Notes: generated by a model from the sequence alone, not told the origin. 61,663 bases of DNA from an uncultured Bacilli bacterium (GCA_944332205.1 CALVJN010000006.1:1-61663); one strand, 5' to 3'. Shown: positions 17,376 through 26,751, counted from the first letter of the stretch. Numbers and translations are program-made.

Positions 17376-18233
17376 TTATTGCTTTTTATCGATTAATTTA
17401 TTATCATCTTTATACTGATAATTTAGAGCATTTTTATTTGATATAGCCGATTTTTTTGTTTCTTTTTCATAAGATACTCTTGCATCATTTGCGACTTTAC
17501 CACCACGAGCTGCGACTTTCATATTTTCTTTTAATCCTTGTGGTCTTTCAGAATCAGCAATATCACGGGCTGCAATCTCACCAATATTAGTTAAAGCTAT
17601 TTCAATATCTGTCATATTATCTCTTAAGGATTCTTTTCTAAGACCTTTATATGCTTTGTATTCTGATGCTTTCATACCAGACCAACCTTTATAAATTTCG
17701 TTCGTTAGCATCGCATATTCAATTGGCTTTTCAATGCCACCAGCTTTCCATATATCAGTTAGTTTAAATCTATCAACAATTCCAGTTAATCTTTTCTTTA
17801 TCCATTCATCATCATATCCTTTATTACGATAATAATTTACAGCACGATTAATAGCTTTTTCAGGATCAAACACCTCATCAATTCTTTCACTACCTAAACT
17901 TGCTAGCCACATTTTAAATGGTTCAGCTTTTGGAGAAGGAATTGATTCGATTAGTCTTAATATATTTTTTGTGTCTAGCATATCTGTATTTCTCATTTTG
18001 CCATCTTTAGCTCTTAATTTGAAAGTGTCACAATTTGTGACGGTTTCATTTCCTTCTTTAATCATTCTTGATTTTAATGTTCTCCAGTAATGGGATGGAT
18101 CATTACTTTCTGTTAATACACTTACAACATCAATTACACTAAAATAATATTCTTCTTTTTCACTATTCCAAATGCTTCTTATTTCTTTACCTTCAAAAAG
18201 ATTAGAAATTGTTTGTAATTTATTTTCTTTCAT
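17376..18233 (-). CDS. BRO-N-domain antirepressor-like protein
   Basis: A 285-aa protein of the phage/element BRO family. The N-terminal BRO fold (about 1-110) has FEGKEIRSIW, YYFSVIDVVSVL and SPKAEPFKMWLASLG. The C-terminal half (130-285) has the conserved blocks GYDDEWIKKRL, EYAMLTNEIYKGWSGM, YKGLRKESLRDNMTDIE and a Gly/Lys-rich stretch (ARGGKVANDAR). The function in the family is DNA-binding regulation; the exact target is unknown. GGTGGTGA precedes the ATG. It lies downstream of the E3 recombinase on the same strand. The copy in E2 is a pseudogene, so this is the only functional one here. Confidence 0.85.
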   Translation of the reverse strand: MKENKLQTISNLFEGKEIRSIWNSEKEEYYFSVIDVVSVLTESNDPSHYWRTLKSRMIKEGNETVTNCDTFKLRAKDGKMRNTDMLDTKNILRLIESIPSPKAEPFKMWLASLGSERIDEVFDPEKAINRAVNYYRNKGYDDEWIKKRLTGIVDRFKLTDIWKAGGIEKPIEYAMLTNEIYKGWSGMKASEYKAYKGLRKESLRDNMTDIEIALTNIGEIAARDIADSERPQGLKENMKVAARGGKVANDARVSYEKETKKSAISNKNALNYQYKDDNKLIDKKQ

Positions 18234-18393
18234 TTAATCACCACCTTTTATTTATATTATTGTTTCAAAATTATCAATTTCATTTTTATATTTCTAGTAG
18301 TTGTTGCAAAATTTGCAACAACTAAATTAACTAGTTTTTCTTCCATTACTATGTATTTAGAATTTGAATAAAGAAAAATCTTTATTCAAAATT

Positions 18394-19990
18394 TCATTTA
18401 ATTTGAATATTTCTTGTGTTCGTTTCCGTATTGATTTTGCTGATATAAATCTTATCAATAAATTCTTCGATAATAATTCTATTAAGACTTTCTAATTGTT
18501 CATATTTACTAAATAGCATTTTATTAGTTTCTAATGTTTCTTTTTTTGCTTTATAATAATTAATTTCTTCATCGATAGCTTTTATTCTATTATTGTATCT
18601 AGCTTCTTCTGTATTGTAATTATTAATTAATTCTTTAAATTGTTCATTATTAATGATACCATTTACCTTATCTTCATAAAGACTTTTTAAATAGTTGTTT
18701 GTTTTTTCTTTCTTCTTTAGTATTTCTTTTTTTTGATGTTCTAGCGATTTTATTTTTGATGTAAATCTATTTTGATTGTTTTTGGATTTTTCTTGCTCCA
18801 GTATTTCTTCATCGTAGTATGCTTTTATTTTTTTATTAATGGCATCTAATACTATTCTTTCAAGTTCATCGTATCTAATTGATGCTTTGTTTTCACAGTC
18901 ATCATAACCATCTCTGTTATTAGAACATACTAGATATTCATGTTTGGATGAATTCTTTTTTCGCATATAACGACCACATTCTTTACAAAATACTTTTCCA
19001 GAAAAGTTGTGAATAATACCAGTTGTCTTTATAGCTTTTGTTCTTTCTTTCATGGCAATTTGTACTTTTTTAAAAGTTTCTTCATCAATAATTGCTTCAT
19101 GCGTATTTTCAATTCTAATCCATTTGCTTTTTGGTTTATTCATTATTTTATGATTTTTATAACTAACTGTGGTTCGTTTTCCTTGAATTAAATGTCCTAA
19201 ATAAAGTTCATTTGTTAAAATGGTTTTGACTGCATTAGTTGACCATTTGATTTTTTCTCTAGGTCTATCACTAATGACATTTAATTCCTTTTTGATATTT
19301 ATAAAGAGATGGGCTAGGAATATTTTTACTATTTAAGTGTTTAGCTATTCCTGTAAATCCTAAACCTTTTAAATATAAATCATAAATTTCTTTTACGATT
19401 TCTGAAGCAACTGGATCAACGACTAATTTATTATTATCTTCTTTTGATACTTCATAGCCAAATGAAGCGAAAGGAGAGATGAACTCTCCTTGTTTCATTT
19501 TTGAGTTAAAAGCACTTCTAATATTGGCAGATACATCTTCTAAATACCATTCATTTACTAGACCATTAATTTGTCTTGATTTTTTGTTTCCTAGAATTTC
19601 TGTATCGGTATTATCACTAATACCAATAAATCTAATATTCCATTCTTTGAATTTATTATTGATATATCTTTCTACGACTTCCATATCTCTTGAAAATCTA
19701 GATTGGCTTTTACATAATACAATATCTAGTTTTCTATCTTCACAGTCCTTAATTAGTCTTTCAAATTCAGGTCTATATGTTCCAGCTCCTGATAAATCTT
19801 CGTCACAATATTCATCTACTAATGCAAAATCTGGATGCTTATCGATATAATCGATTAACATATTTCTTTGATTTTTAATAGATTCGCTATCATCATCTTT
19901 ACTTTGTTTATCTCTATCTTCATTAGATAGTCTTAAATAAATTCCAACTCTTAATAATTTCTTCTCTCTAACACTCTCCATTTCATTCAT
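18394..19990 (-). pseudogene. E3 large serine recombinase, frameshifted
   Basis: Homologue of the E2 recombinase. ATG 19990 follows GGAGG. Resolvase domain with the catalytic Ser in YLRLS, LSGAGTYRPEFERL and SRFSRDMEVVERY, then the frame stops at about 19271 after GIKCH. The rest (GHLIQGKRTTVSYKNHK, zinc ribbon CKECG..., coiled coil) continues in another frame to 18394. Near 19287 the sequence fits loss of 5 bp between short ATTAA repeats (the expected GIKLNV became GIK-C-H). E3 therefore cannot mobilise itself unless frameshifting occurs or the E2 enzyme acts in trans. Confidence 0.88.
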
Positions 19991-20061
19991 AATTATTACC
20001 TCCATTCATTAGGCAATAATTACTTGGTTTATTAAACTTGTAACCAATACCATTATACCAT

Positions 20062-20193
20062 CTAATTTGTTTCATTACTGCAATTTTCCATAAAAAGAAT
20101 GATTGCTAATAACTTCTTATTTATGATTTCTTTTAAATCAGTATCGGTTACAGTATTCTTATACTCTTCAATTACGTTGTAAACTATATTTAT
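20062..20193 (-). CDS. accessory small protein upstream of the E3 recombinase
   Basis: A frame of about 43 codons homologous to the 39-aa protein of E2 (YNVIEEY, DLKEIINKKLLAIILFMEN). At the place of the E2 ATG the codon is ATA (20191-20193), seven bases after AGGTGAT; an in-frame GTG lies at 20200-20202, but its spacing from any Shine-Dalgarno sequence is poor. Either the start has been lost or an unusual start is used. Confidence 0.5.
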   Translation of the reverse strand: MNIVYNVIEEYKNTVTDTDLKEIINKKLLAIILFMENCSNETN

Positions 20194-20390
20194 AAGAATC
20201 ACCTCACATTACAATATATTAATTTAAGTGTGATTTTAAACTAATATAGCTTATACGATTTTTATTTTTGTACTTTGTTTTATTCATAACATCAATCCTC
20301 ACTTTCTTTTTAATATTTATATTTTGGGATAAAATTTGGTACATTTTTTAATTATTATTTTGCTATTTGTAGTTTAATAGAGAGAAATAA

Positions 20391-21036
20391 TTATAGACCG
20401 ATTTCAAAATCATCTTTATCTTTTTCGTTATCATTATTTTTACTATAATATCCATAATTGATTGCATCAGCAATATCTTCATAATCTTCTAAATATTCTT
20501 TTGGTTTATCTCTACCTAATAATTTATCAATTGCTTTACATACTTTGTTTAAAATCCTTTTTAATTTAGTAATTTCTTTTTCAAATTTAGATTTTATATC
20601 TTCAATACTATTATTTAATATTTCTACTAAATCATTTAATCGACTAATTTCTTTCTTTTGTGCCTTTATTGTCGTTTTCTGATTTTTAATTATTTCATTT
20701 CTTTTTTATTAATTTGCTATTGTTTTTAAATGTTTCGTTTTCATCGTTTAGTTTTTTGATTAATATATCTTTATTGGTGTTGTCAGCACTTAATACTATA
20801 ACTTCTTGCTTTAAATTTTTAACTTAATCTATAATTTCTATAATATCTTTTTCTTTATATCCAAGAATTGTTTTTGTAGGATTTAATACTTTGTTTTCAT
20901 CTTGCATTTCTCGGGCGTTTTTAAGCCGTTCTTTTGAGTTTTCAATTATATTTAAGGTATTTTCCTTTTCTTTTGTTAAAGTCAATATAAAATATCTATA
21001 ATACTTGGCATCAGAATAGATAAATTTTTTGAAGAA
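20391..21036 (-). pseudogene. coiled-coil C-terminal relic, possibly of a MobV/Pre relaxase
   Basis: Occupies most of the gap between the small protein and 21122. On the minus strand it reads KERLKNAREMQDENK and NPTKTILGYKEKDIIEIID, then an internal TAA, about 40 more codons, a stop with a frame change near 20707, and a Lys/Glu-rich coiled coil ending NDNEKDKDDFEIGL at TAA 20391-20393. The ENSKERL...GY.EKDI pattern resembles the tail of plasmid mobilisation proteins. The N-terminal relaxase part is absent. The 175 bases from 20216 to 20390 hold no gene I can support. Confidence 0.55.
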
Positions 21037-21058
21037 TAACTTTTATGAGTTATTTTTC
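21035..21058 (+). terminator. hairpin with T-run
   Basis: AATAACT (21035-21041) and AGTTATT (21048-21054) followed by T-rich sequence. No complete plus-strand gene precedes it; it insulates the small gene at 21122. Confidence 0.5.
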
Positions 21059-21073
21059 TTTTGAATAAATTTT

Positions 21074-21118
21074 TGGTATAATTATCTAAACGACAAATAG
21101 TAATTTGTAAGGAGGTAT
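21074..21118 (+). promoter_or_regulatory. extended -10 promoter and strong Shine-Dalgarno sequence
   Basis: TGGTATAAT (extended -10, TATAAT at 21077-21082) about 40 bp ahead of the small membrane protein; AAGGAGG lies 6-7 bases before its ATG. Confidence 0.6.
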
Positions 21119-21121
21119 TGT

Positions 21122-21316
21122 ATGTTAATTACAGGAATTTTAATTACAATAGTTGCGATTTTTATGATTTTAGTTCCTCAATTTTTTATGGGACTTAAAA
21201 GTCCTAGAATACCAGATAAATTATTAAAAAATCCTAAAATGAAAATTGTTCTTAGAATATGGGGCAGTGTTTTTGTAATAGTAGGAATTTTATTAATTGT
21301 TTTCTCAATTATTTAA
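21122..21316 (+). CDS. small two-helix membrane protein
   Basis: A 64-aa protein with two hydrophobic helices (about 2-23 and 43-64) joined by a basic loop (SPRIPDKLLKNPKMK). It has its own promoter, a strong AAGGAGG site and its own terminator (21339-21369), so it is a real single-gene unit on the strand opposite to the rest of E3. No family recognised. Confidence 0.7.
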   Translation: MLITGILITIVAIFMILVPQFFMGLKSPRIPDKLLKNPKMKIVLRIWGSVFVIVGILLIVFSII

Positions 21317-21338
21317 TAGCAAATTACAAGTATCGAGC

Positions 21339-21369
21339 AGATCAACTTTAGTTAGTTGGTCTTTTTTTA
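21339..21369 (+). terminator. terminator of the small membrane-protein gene
   Basis: AGATCAACT pairs with AGTTGGTCT (one G-U) and is followed by seven T. Confidence 0.75.
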
Positions 21370-21397
21370 TATTTTAAAGGATAAAATGAGCAAATAA

Positions 21398-21437
21398 AAA
21401 AATCCTAGTAAACAATATAATGTCACTAGGATTTTTA
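21398..21437. terminator. bidirectional terminator
   Basis: AAATCCTAGT (21400-21409) and ACTAGGATTT (21425-21434) with flanking A- and T-runs, between convergent genes. It ends the minus-strand gene at 21438. Confidence 0.75.
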
Positions 21438-21830
21438 TTAATTTAATAAACAATAACTATAATCAAGTATTAATAATCTTTCTTTTATCATTTTATTTAT
21501 TTTCTTATTTTTAAAATCTGTGTTATAGATATTGAATAATATTTCGATAGAAAATTGTTTCTTTTCCATTTCTGATAATTCTAAATACTTGGCTGAAAAA
21601 AGTAATAGATGTTTATAAATACTAAAGTTTATTATTTTTTTAGAATTCTTATAATCTAAAATCGTTAGTATTTGTTTTAATAAAATAATAATATCTCTCG
21701 TATTAAAATTTGTGTTGAAGTTTTTGTTTTCAGCTATGTAAAGTGCTATTCTTACTTTATCTATATTACTCAACACATCAAATTGATGTAGTAATTTTAT
21801 GACCTTTATCGTGTTACTTTCTAATAGCAT
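21438..21830 (-). CDS. hypothetical protein in E3
   Basis: A 130-aa, Ile/Lys/Asn-rich, mainly helical protein without signal or membrane segments and with no motif I recognise. GAGGAAAATT precedes the ATG and a bidirectional terminator follows the stop, so expression is likely. It is the outermost E3 gene, ending at 21830, about 60 bp from the right recombination arm. A role in the element (excision, control or defence) is possible but not shown. Confidence 0.55.
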   Translation of the reverse strand: MLLESNTIKVIKLLHQFDVLSNIDKVRIALYIAENKNFNTNFNTRDIIILLKQILTILDYKNSKKIINFSIYKHLLLFSAKYLELSEMEKKQFSIEILFNIYNTDFKNKKINKMIKERLLILDYSYCLLN

Positions 21831-21908
21831 AATTTTCCTCTTTTCATTGATTTTACTGAGTTACAAGACATTTACCAAGTAATTATTTGTGTCTTTATTG
21901 TATTCATC

Positions 21909-21918
21909 CAACTCTTTG
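21909..21918. repeat. att core, right end of E3
   Basis: CAACTCTTTG preceded by ten bases and the arm GTGTCTTTAT (21889-21898). To its right the minus-strand frame of the ABC ATPase resumes with SGGMRQ. Confidence 0.9.
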
Positions 21919-22326
21919 TCTCATTCCACCAGATAATGATGCTGGATATTTATTAATAAAATCATATAATCCATATTTTTTTAGAAGGTTAATAACCTTT
22001 TTTTTATTTTCTTCTGTTAATTTGTTTTCTATTTCTAGTCCAATTAGGCAATTTTCTAATATTGTTCTCCAAGGAAATAATGAATCCTTTTGTAACATGT
22101 ACCCTATTTTGGTATTGGGCTTATTGAATATTATCTCTCCATCACTTTTTTTTTCAATTTTTGCTAAGATTGATAAAAGAGAAGATTTTCCACAACCAGA
22201 TGGTCCTACAATTGATATTAGTTCATTTTCATTTATATCTATTGTAATATCTTTTATTGCTTTAATTTCTCCATTTAAATCATGATATATTTTTTGTAAA
22301 TTTTTAATTTTTAGAATACTATTCAT
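21909..22326 (-). pseudogene. ABC ATPase, N-terminal fragment (1 of 3)
   Basis: ATG 22326 to SGGMRQRV: Walker A GPSGCGKSS, the Q-loop region MLQKDSLFPWRT and the start of the LSGG signature. A few foreign codons (G, stop at 21904) follow across the E3 junction. Joined to the fragments at 8572-8731 and 2650-2834 it gives a 250-aa frame, the normal size of SsuB/TauB/ThiZ ATPases. The start overlaps the stop of the binding-protein gene. Confidence 0.92.
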
Positions 22327-22729
22327 TTGCTACCTTATACATTAAATCTTCATATGGTACTTTTTCTTTTAGTTCCCCAGCACTTATCATTATTTCTTGT
22401 AAATGCATAAATGATTCTTCAGTAAATTCTGTTGTTTGTGGCCAACTATCTTGTTTTTTATATCTTTCTATTACTTGCGTTAAGTCATTTAGTGAAGTAT
22501 CAGGGAAAAATTCTAATATTGATTCAGCGATTACACTGCTTTCATTTTCATGTACAAAATCTAATCCTTTTTGAATTGCTTTTGTAAAGTTTTTAATTAT
22601 TTCTGGATTTTCTTTAATATAGCTTATTCTTGCACTGTAGGAAGTGTATGGAACAATTCCTCCTAATTCTCCAATTGATGCTACAACATAACCATATCCT
22701 TGTTGTTCAATTTCTAGTGCATTTGGTTC
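22319..22729 (-). pseudogene. ABC substrate-binding protein, C-terminal fragment (3 of 3)
   Basis: The minus strand reads NALEIEQQGYGYVVASIGE, IPYTSYSA-like text (VPYTSYSARISYIKENPEII) and a helical end to KVANE, with TAG 22319-22321 overlapping the ATPase start. It continues the middle fragment, which ends LFE at 26272. E4 separates them. No internal stops. Confidence 0.88.
22726..22729. repeat. E4 left core (GTTC)
   Basis: GTTC shared with 26272-26275. A single copy restores the codons for LFEPNALE in the binding protein. Confidence 0.7.
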
Positions 22730-22812
22730 TCTTAGTGCAAGTATAAGAAGTCTCTATTTTTGAATATTTTTTAGTATAAATATGATTAAATCAAATATAT
22801 TTGTATTGGTAG

Positions 22813-24183
22813 GTGATATATATTAATCAAAGAAAATACTTGTATTTTAGTTTTTTCATTATTTTTATTTTAGTTGTTTCTATTTTGTTATTTCCAAGGG
22901 ATAAGGATGAGAAACTGAGCAGTAGCAAAATGACTGTTTCTGTTATGAGTGTAGGAAAAGATACCTTAACTGTTCGTGATGATAAAGATATTGTTTATAC
23001 TTTTCAGGCGCAACAAAATGATGTTGAAGTTGGAGAAATTGTCGTTATTGAATATACTGGATTACTTGATAAGAGTACAGAAGTTCAAAAAGGTATGATT
23101 ATAGGGATTGTTCCTATTTCTAATGATGAAGATTATATTATTCAATCTAGATCGGGTGGAATTTTTGATCAATTTGAGACTTTGGCTAATAATAAACTTA
23201 AAACGATGACTCTGGATGAAAAAATAGGTCAATTGTTGTTAGTTCGTTATCCTGGAAGTAATGCTTCCGAGGCTTTGGAAAAATATAAATTTGGTGGCTT
23301 TGTTTTTTTTGAAAATGACTTTAAAGATAAAACAGAAGCTGAAGTTCAAAATATGATTCGTGATTTACAAAAGATAGCTAATATTCCATTATTAACAGCA
23401 GTTGATGAAGAAGGTGGAAATGTGGTTAGAGTTAGTAGTAATCCTAATCTTGCCTCTTCTCAGTTTTTATCATCAAGACAACTTTATCAATCGGGTGGCT
23501 TTGATTTGATTAAAGAAGATACTATAAAAAAGAGTAAATTATTAAATAATTTAGGATTGAATTTAAATTTGGCTCCAGTAGTAGATGTGTCTGTTGATCC
23601 TAGTGATTATATGTATGATAGAACTTTGGGAGAGGGAGTAGAACTTACATCTACTTATGCTTCTGTAGTGATTAATGCTAGTAAGAATACAGGAGTTTCT
23701 TACGTGTTAAAACATTTTCCAGGTTATGGGGATAACAGTGATACGCATCAGGGAACTGTATTAGATAATAGAACATTTTCTTCTATAGAAACTAATGATT
23801 TACCACCATTTGAATCGGGAATTGAATCAGGTGCAGAAGCTGTTTTGGTTAGCCATAATACAGTGGTAAATATCGATAGTAACAATCCTGCTTCTTTATC
23901 TCCAAGTATTCATAATTTATTAAGAAATAATTTAGGTTTCACGGGGGTTATTATGACTGATGATTTATCTATGGGAGCAGTTTCATCCATTGAAAATGCA
24001 ACTGTTAAAGCACTTTTGGCAGGAAATGATATTATTATGACCACAGATTATGAAAAAAGTGTAAAGGAAATAAAAGATGCTTTGGAAAATGGTACTATTA
24101 GTGAGCAATTAATCGATGATGCTAATCATAGAATTATTTCTTGGAAATATTATATGGGACTTATGTATAGTGCTCAGAAATAG
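22813..24183 (+). CDS. membrane-anchored GH3 beta-N-acetylhexosaminidase-like enzyme
   Basis: A 456-aa protein with an N-terminal membrane anchor (about 8-28), a small linker domain (40-105) and a GH3 catalytic domain from about 125. Motifs: MTLDEKIGQLLLV, DEEGGNVVR, LNLAPVVDV, KHFPGYGD...H (the NagZ-type Asp-His dyad loop) and MTDDLSMGA with the nucleophile Asp. It should remove beta-linked N-acetylglucosamine from cell-wall or surface glycans outside the membrane. GTG 22813 is taken as start, though the AGGTGAT containing it looks like a Shine-Dalgarno for a start further on (ATT at 22822), so the exact start is uncertain. Cargo of E4. Confidence 0.85.
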   Translation: MIYINQRKYLYFSFFIIFILVVSILLFPRDKDEKLSSSKMTVSVMSVGKDTLTVRDDKDIVYTFQAQQNDVEVGEIVVIEYTGLLDKSTEVQKGMIIGIVPISNDEDYIIQSRSGGIFDQFETLANNKLKTMTLDEKIGQLLLVRYPGSNASEALEKYKFGGFVFFENDFKDKTEAEVQNMIRDLQKIANIPLLTAVDEEGGNVVRVSSNPNLASSQFLSSRQLYQSGGFDLIKEDTIKKSKLLNNLGLNLNLAPVVDVSVDPSDYMYDRTLGEGVELTSTYASVVINASKNTGVSYVLKHFPGYGDNSDTHQGTVLDNRTFSSIETNDLPPFESGIESGAEAVLVSHNTVVNIDSNNPASLSPSIHNLLRNNLGFTGVIMTDDLSMGAVSSIENATVKALLAGNDIIMTTDYEKSVKEIKDALENGTISEQLIDDANHRIISWKYYMGLMYSAQK

Positions 24184-24189
24184 AAAAAG

Positions 24190-24226
24190 AGTTGATTATT
24201 GACGGATGTCAATAGTCTTTTTTTGT
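24190..24226 (+). terminator. terminator of the GH3 gene
   Basis: GATTATTGAC (24194-24203) and GTCAATAGTC (24208-24217), then seven T. Confidence 0.85.
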
Positions 24227-24277
24227 AAAGTATTATTTTCTATGTTTTTTCATAGGTTTAAATAAAGGAGATGAGTT

Positions 24278-24475
24278 ATGGATTCTATGGATATTATAAA
24301 AAGTAGAGAAGTAAAAAATAAGCATAAGGAAATACTTTTTGAGGTGGCTCTTTCCTTAAATAAGGAGTTATTTGATGAAAATAAAATTTCATATAAAATG
24401 TTTAAATATACAGAAGAGAATATTTTAAAGGAATTAAAAATATTGAGTATAAGTAGTGCTTGTTCTAGTATGTGA
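24278..24475 (+). CDS. small protein upstream of the E4 recombinase
   Basis: A 65-aa charged helical protein; AAGGAG precedes the ATG and the recombinase follows 40 bp later. LNKELFDENKISYKMFKYTEENILKEL resembles the small SHOCT-like proteins often coded before serine recombinases in Firmicutes, and the 95-aa protein in the same place in E5 (30312-30599). Role unknown; an accessory or directionality function is possible. Confidence 0.65.
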   Translation: MDSMDIIKSREVKNKHKEILFEVALSLNKELFDENKISYKMFKYTEENILKELKILSISSACSSM

Positions 24476-24515
24476 AAACAATATGGTATCGTATCGTTAG
24501 AAAGGAGAAGAAAAG

Positions 24516-26225
24516 TTGGATCTATATACTGTTCGAAAGCAGTTAAATATGGGAATGCCACTTACAAGTATAAAACTTAGAGTAACAGATTATGCAAGAG
24601 TATCAACAGAGCATTTAGAACAAAAGAAATCTCTTCAAAATCAAGTGGAACATTTTGAACAATATATAAAAGAAAATCCAAATTGGACTTATACACCCGG
24701 TTATGTAGATGATGGAATCACTGGTACAAGTGATGTTAAAAGAGAAAAATTTATGCAAATGATTGAAGATGCTAGATGTGGTAAATTTGATTTAATCGTT
24801 ACCAAGGAAATTTCTAGATTTTCAAGAAATACTCTTGATAGTATTAAATATACTAGAGAACTTTTATCTTATGGAGTGGCTGTATTATTTGTAAATGATA
24901 ATATTAATACGGCACAGCCTGATTCTGAACTTAGATTAACCATAATGGCTTCTATGGCACAAGATGAAATTAGAAGATTATCAGAACGTGTTAAATTTGG
25001 TATGAATCGTGCTATAGAACGTGGTGAAATACTTGGAAACGATTTATTTTATGGGTATAAAAAAGATAAGGATACTGGCGTATTAAACATTATTGAAGAA
25101 GAAGCAAAAGTTGTTAGAAGAATTTATGAATTATATGCAGTTGAAGAATTAACACTTTCTAAAATTGTTAAAACTTTAAATAGTGAGGGATTAAAAACTT
25201 GTCAAGGTAAGAAATGGTGTATATCGGGAGTTTCAAGAATGATAGAAAATCCTAAATATAAAGGATATTATTGTGCAAGAAAATCCGAAATATTAGATTA
25301 TATGACTAAAAAGATAAAATATTTTGAAAAAGATGATTGGGTTATTTATGAAGATAAAACAAGAATACCACCAATTATTGATGAAGATTTGTGGAATAGA
25401 GCCAATCATCGTTTAATAGCAAGAAAGAAATTTTTTAGCAAACGAAAAGAAGACAAAAGTATTTATAAAAATAGATACTTATATAGTGCTAAAATATATT
25501 GTGCTGAACATAATACGCTTTTCCACAGAAGAAAATTTAGAAAAAATAAAGAAGATATTACTTGGGTTTGTTCCGAATATTTAAAGAATGGTAAAGCAAC
25601 TTGTGATTCACCTAATATTAGAGAATCTGAATTAGATGTCATTTTCAAAGATTTAATTTGTAAACTACAAATAGATTCTAATGAAGTTATTGATACTCTT
25701 ATGAGCTATTATAAACATTTAGAAATAGATACTCTTATAGATGAAGAAATAAGTTTAAGAGAGAAAGAAATCAATAAGCTTTATGCTAAAAAAGATAAGT
25801 TATTAGAACTTAGCCTACAAGATAATTTATCAAATACAGAGTTTTACGAAAGAAATAATTCATTCAATGAAAAGATTCAAGTTCTTGATAATGAACTTCA
25901 TCAGTTAAGAAGTGATAAAGAAAAAATAAAAGAAACAACTGATAAAACAAAAGAACTGGCTGAGATTTTGAGAACAAAAGTTAATTCTAAATCTACAATA
26001 AATAAAATAATTAGTTTTTTACTAGACCATATCGTAGTATCTAAAATTTGCAAGTGTAAAAACAATATGGAAGTAAATATATTTTTATCTTACAAAGAGA
26101 ATGATGAAACAAAAAAACTTCAACCGATTTTAAGAAGTAGTTATGAATTTAAAAGAGGATACGACACACAAGGAACTAAAAGATACAAAGTCTATTACCA
26201 AGTGAATTGTTATTTTTGTCTATAA
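24516..26225 (+). CDS. E4 large serine recombinase
   Basis: A 569-aa integrase beginning with TTG after AAAGGAGAAG. Resolvase domain about 20-165, catalytic Ser30 in YARVS, VDDGITGTSDVKREKF and FSRNTLDSIKYTRELL; recombinase domain about 190-300; zinc ribbon (CAEH...C...C) about 330-365; coiled coil about 400-490; C-terminal DHIVVSKICKCKNN. The opening residues (MGMPLTSIKLRVTDYAR) match the layout of the E5 enzyme, which is its closest relative here. Intact. Confidence 0.92.
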   Translation: MDLYTVRKQLNMGMPLTSIKLRVTDYARVSTEHLEQKKSLQNQVEHFEQYIKENPNWTYTPGYVDDGITGTSDVKREKFMQMIEDARCGKFDLIVTKEISRFSRNTLDSIKYTRELLSYGVAVLFVNDNINTAQPDSELRLTIMASMAQDEIRRLSERVKFGMNRAIERGEILGNDLFYGYKKDKDTGVLNIIEEEAKVVRRIYELYAVEELTLSKIVKTLNSEGLKTCQGKKWCISGVSRMIENPKYKGYYCARKSEILDYMTKKIKYFEKDDWVIYEDKTRIPPIIDEDLWNRANHRLIARKKFFSKRKEDKSIYKNRYLYSAKIYCAEHNTLFHRRKFRKNKEDITWVCSEYLKNGKATCDSPNIRESELDVIFKDLICKLQIDSNEVIDTLMSYYKHLEIDTLIDEEISLREKEINKLYAKKDKLLELSLQDNLSNTEFYERNNSFNEKIQVLDNELHQLRSDKEKIKETTDKTKELAEILRTKVNSKSTINKIISFLLDHIVVSKICKCKNNMEVNIFLSYKENDETKKLQPILRSSYEFKRGYDTQGTKRYKVYYQVNCYFCL

Positions 26226-26271
26226 AAAGACATATAATTTTTCACTTGGTGACTTCATTCTCTTATTCTTT

Positions 26272-26275
26272 GTTC
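26272..26275. repeat. E4 right core (GTTC)
   Basis: Right copy of GTTC; the minus-strand frame of the binding protein resumes immediately to its right. Confidence 0.7.
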
Positions 26276-26567
26276 AAATAGTGTTACAAAGTCCCCAAGT
26301 CCACCGATGAATGCACCACCCATTGCAGCAAAAGATACACTCGTGTCTATTGTTACATCCGTTTTAGGATCGATTCCATTTTCTTTTAATGCCCATTCAA
26401 GTGTCATTTCTGGCATACCACCAGCTCTACCACCAATTACATATTTACCTTTTAGATCTTCTAATTTAAAATTATCTATTTTTTCTCTTGATACTAAAAA
26501 GCTTCCATCTTTTTGAGTTAATTGTGCAAAAGTTTTTAAATAATCTTTTTCGCCTCCATTATATACG
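26272..26567 (-). pseudogene. ABC substrate-binding protein, middle fragment (2 of 3)
   Basis: The minus strand reads YVYNGGEKDYLKTFAQLTQ, DLKGKYVIGGRAGGMPEM and GGLGDFVTLFE, characteristic of the NMT1/THI5-SsuA-like periplasmic-binding family (lobe-2 region and hinge). Flanked by E5 on the N-terminal side and E4 on the C-terminal side. It is open throughout. Confidence 0.9.
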
Positions 26568-26569
26568 TA
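26568..26569. repeat. E5 left core (TA)
   Basis: Dinucleotide TA shared with 32357-32358. One copy gives the in-frame codons for EATIYVYNGG. Confidence 0.6.
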
Positions 26570-26751
26570 AAAGGCTGTCTGCTAGAGGATGGTTATACTT
26601 TCAAAAAAGTTTAGGTGCCTAAAAGTAATAAGAGTAAAGAGCTAGTTTACTATGTAGATTTAATGATATCGTTTTAGCTTAAAAAAACTTGCCTAATTAG
26701 GCATATACAATTTTGTTAATGTTTGCTAATATGAATTTGAGGTTGGTACTT

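Larger units (their letters stand above)
17126..21918. mobile_element. Element E3, tandem serine-recombinase element
   Basis: 4.8 kb from the shared core to 21918. Terminal arms ATAAAGACAC (17132-17141) and GTGTCTTTAT (21889-21898) are exact inverted repeats with the same 6-bp and 10-bp spacings to the core as E2. It carries an intact BRO protein, a frameshifted recombinase, a MobV-like relic, a small membrane protein and an unknown protein. The first 250 bases (17126-17375) hold only AT-rich sequence with a CCTTAT/ATAAGG hairpin near 17154. Confidence 0.88.
22730..26275. mobile_element. Element E4, GH3-carrying serine-recombinase element
   Basis: 3.5 kb in the substrate-binding-protein gene. 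Two functional parts: a GH3 hydrolase gene starting 83 bp from the left junction, and a small gene plus recombinase ending 47 bp before the right core. The ends show only a weak inverted similarity (about 10 of 14 bases, 22740s against 26250s). The recombinase and the small gene resemble those of E5. Confidence 0.82.

Noticed and set aside
26307-26516. Plus-strand frame of 69 codons
   Set aside because: It is antisense to the binding-protein middle fragment, whose minus-strand translation matches a known family.
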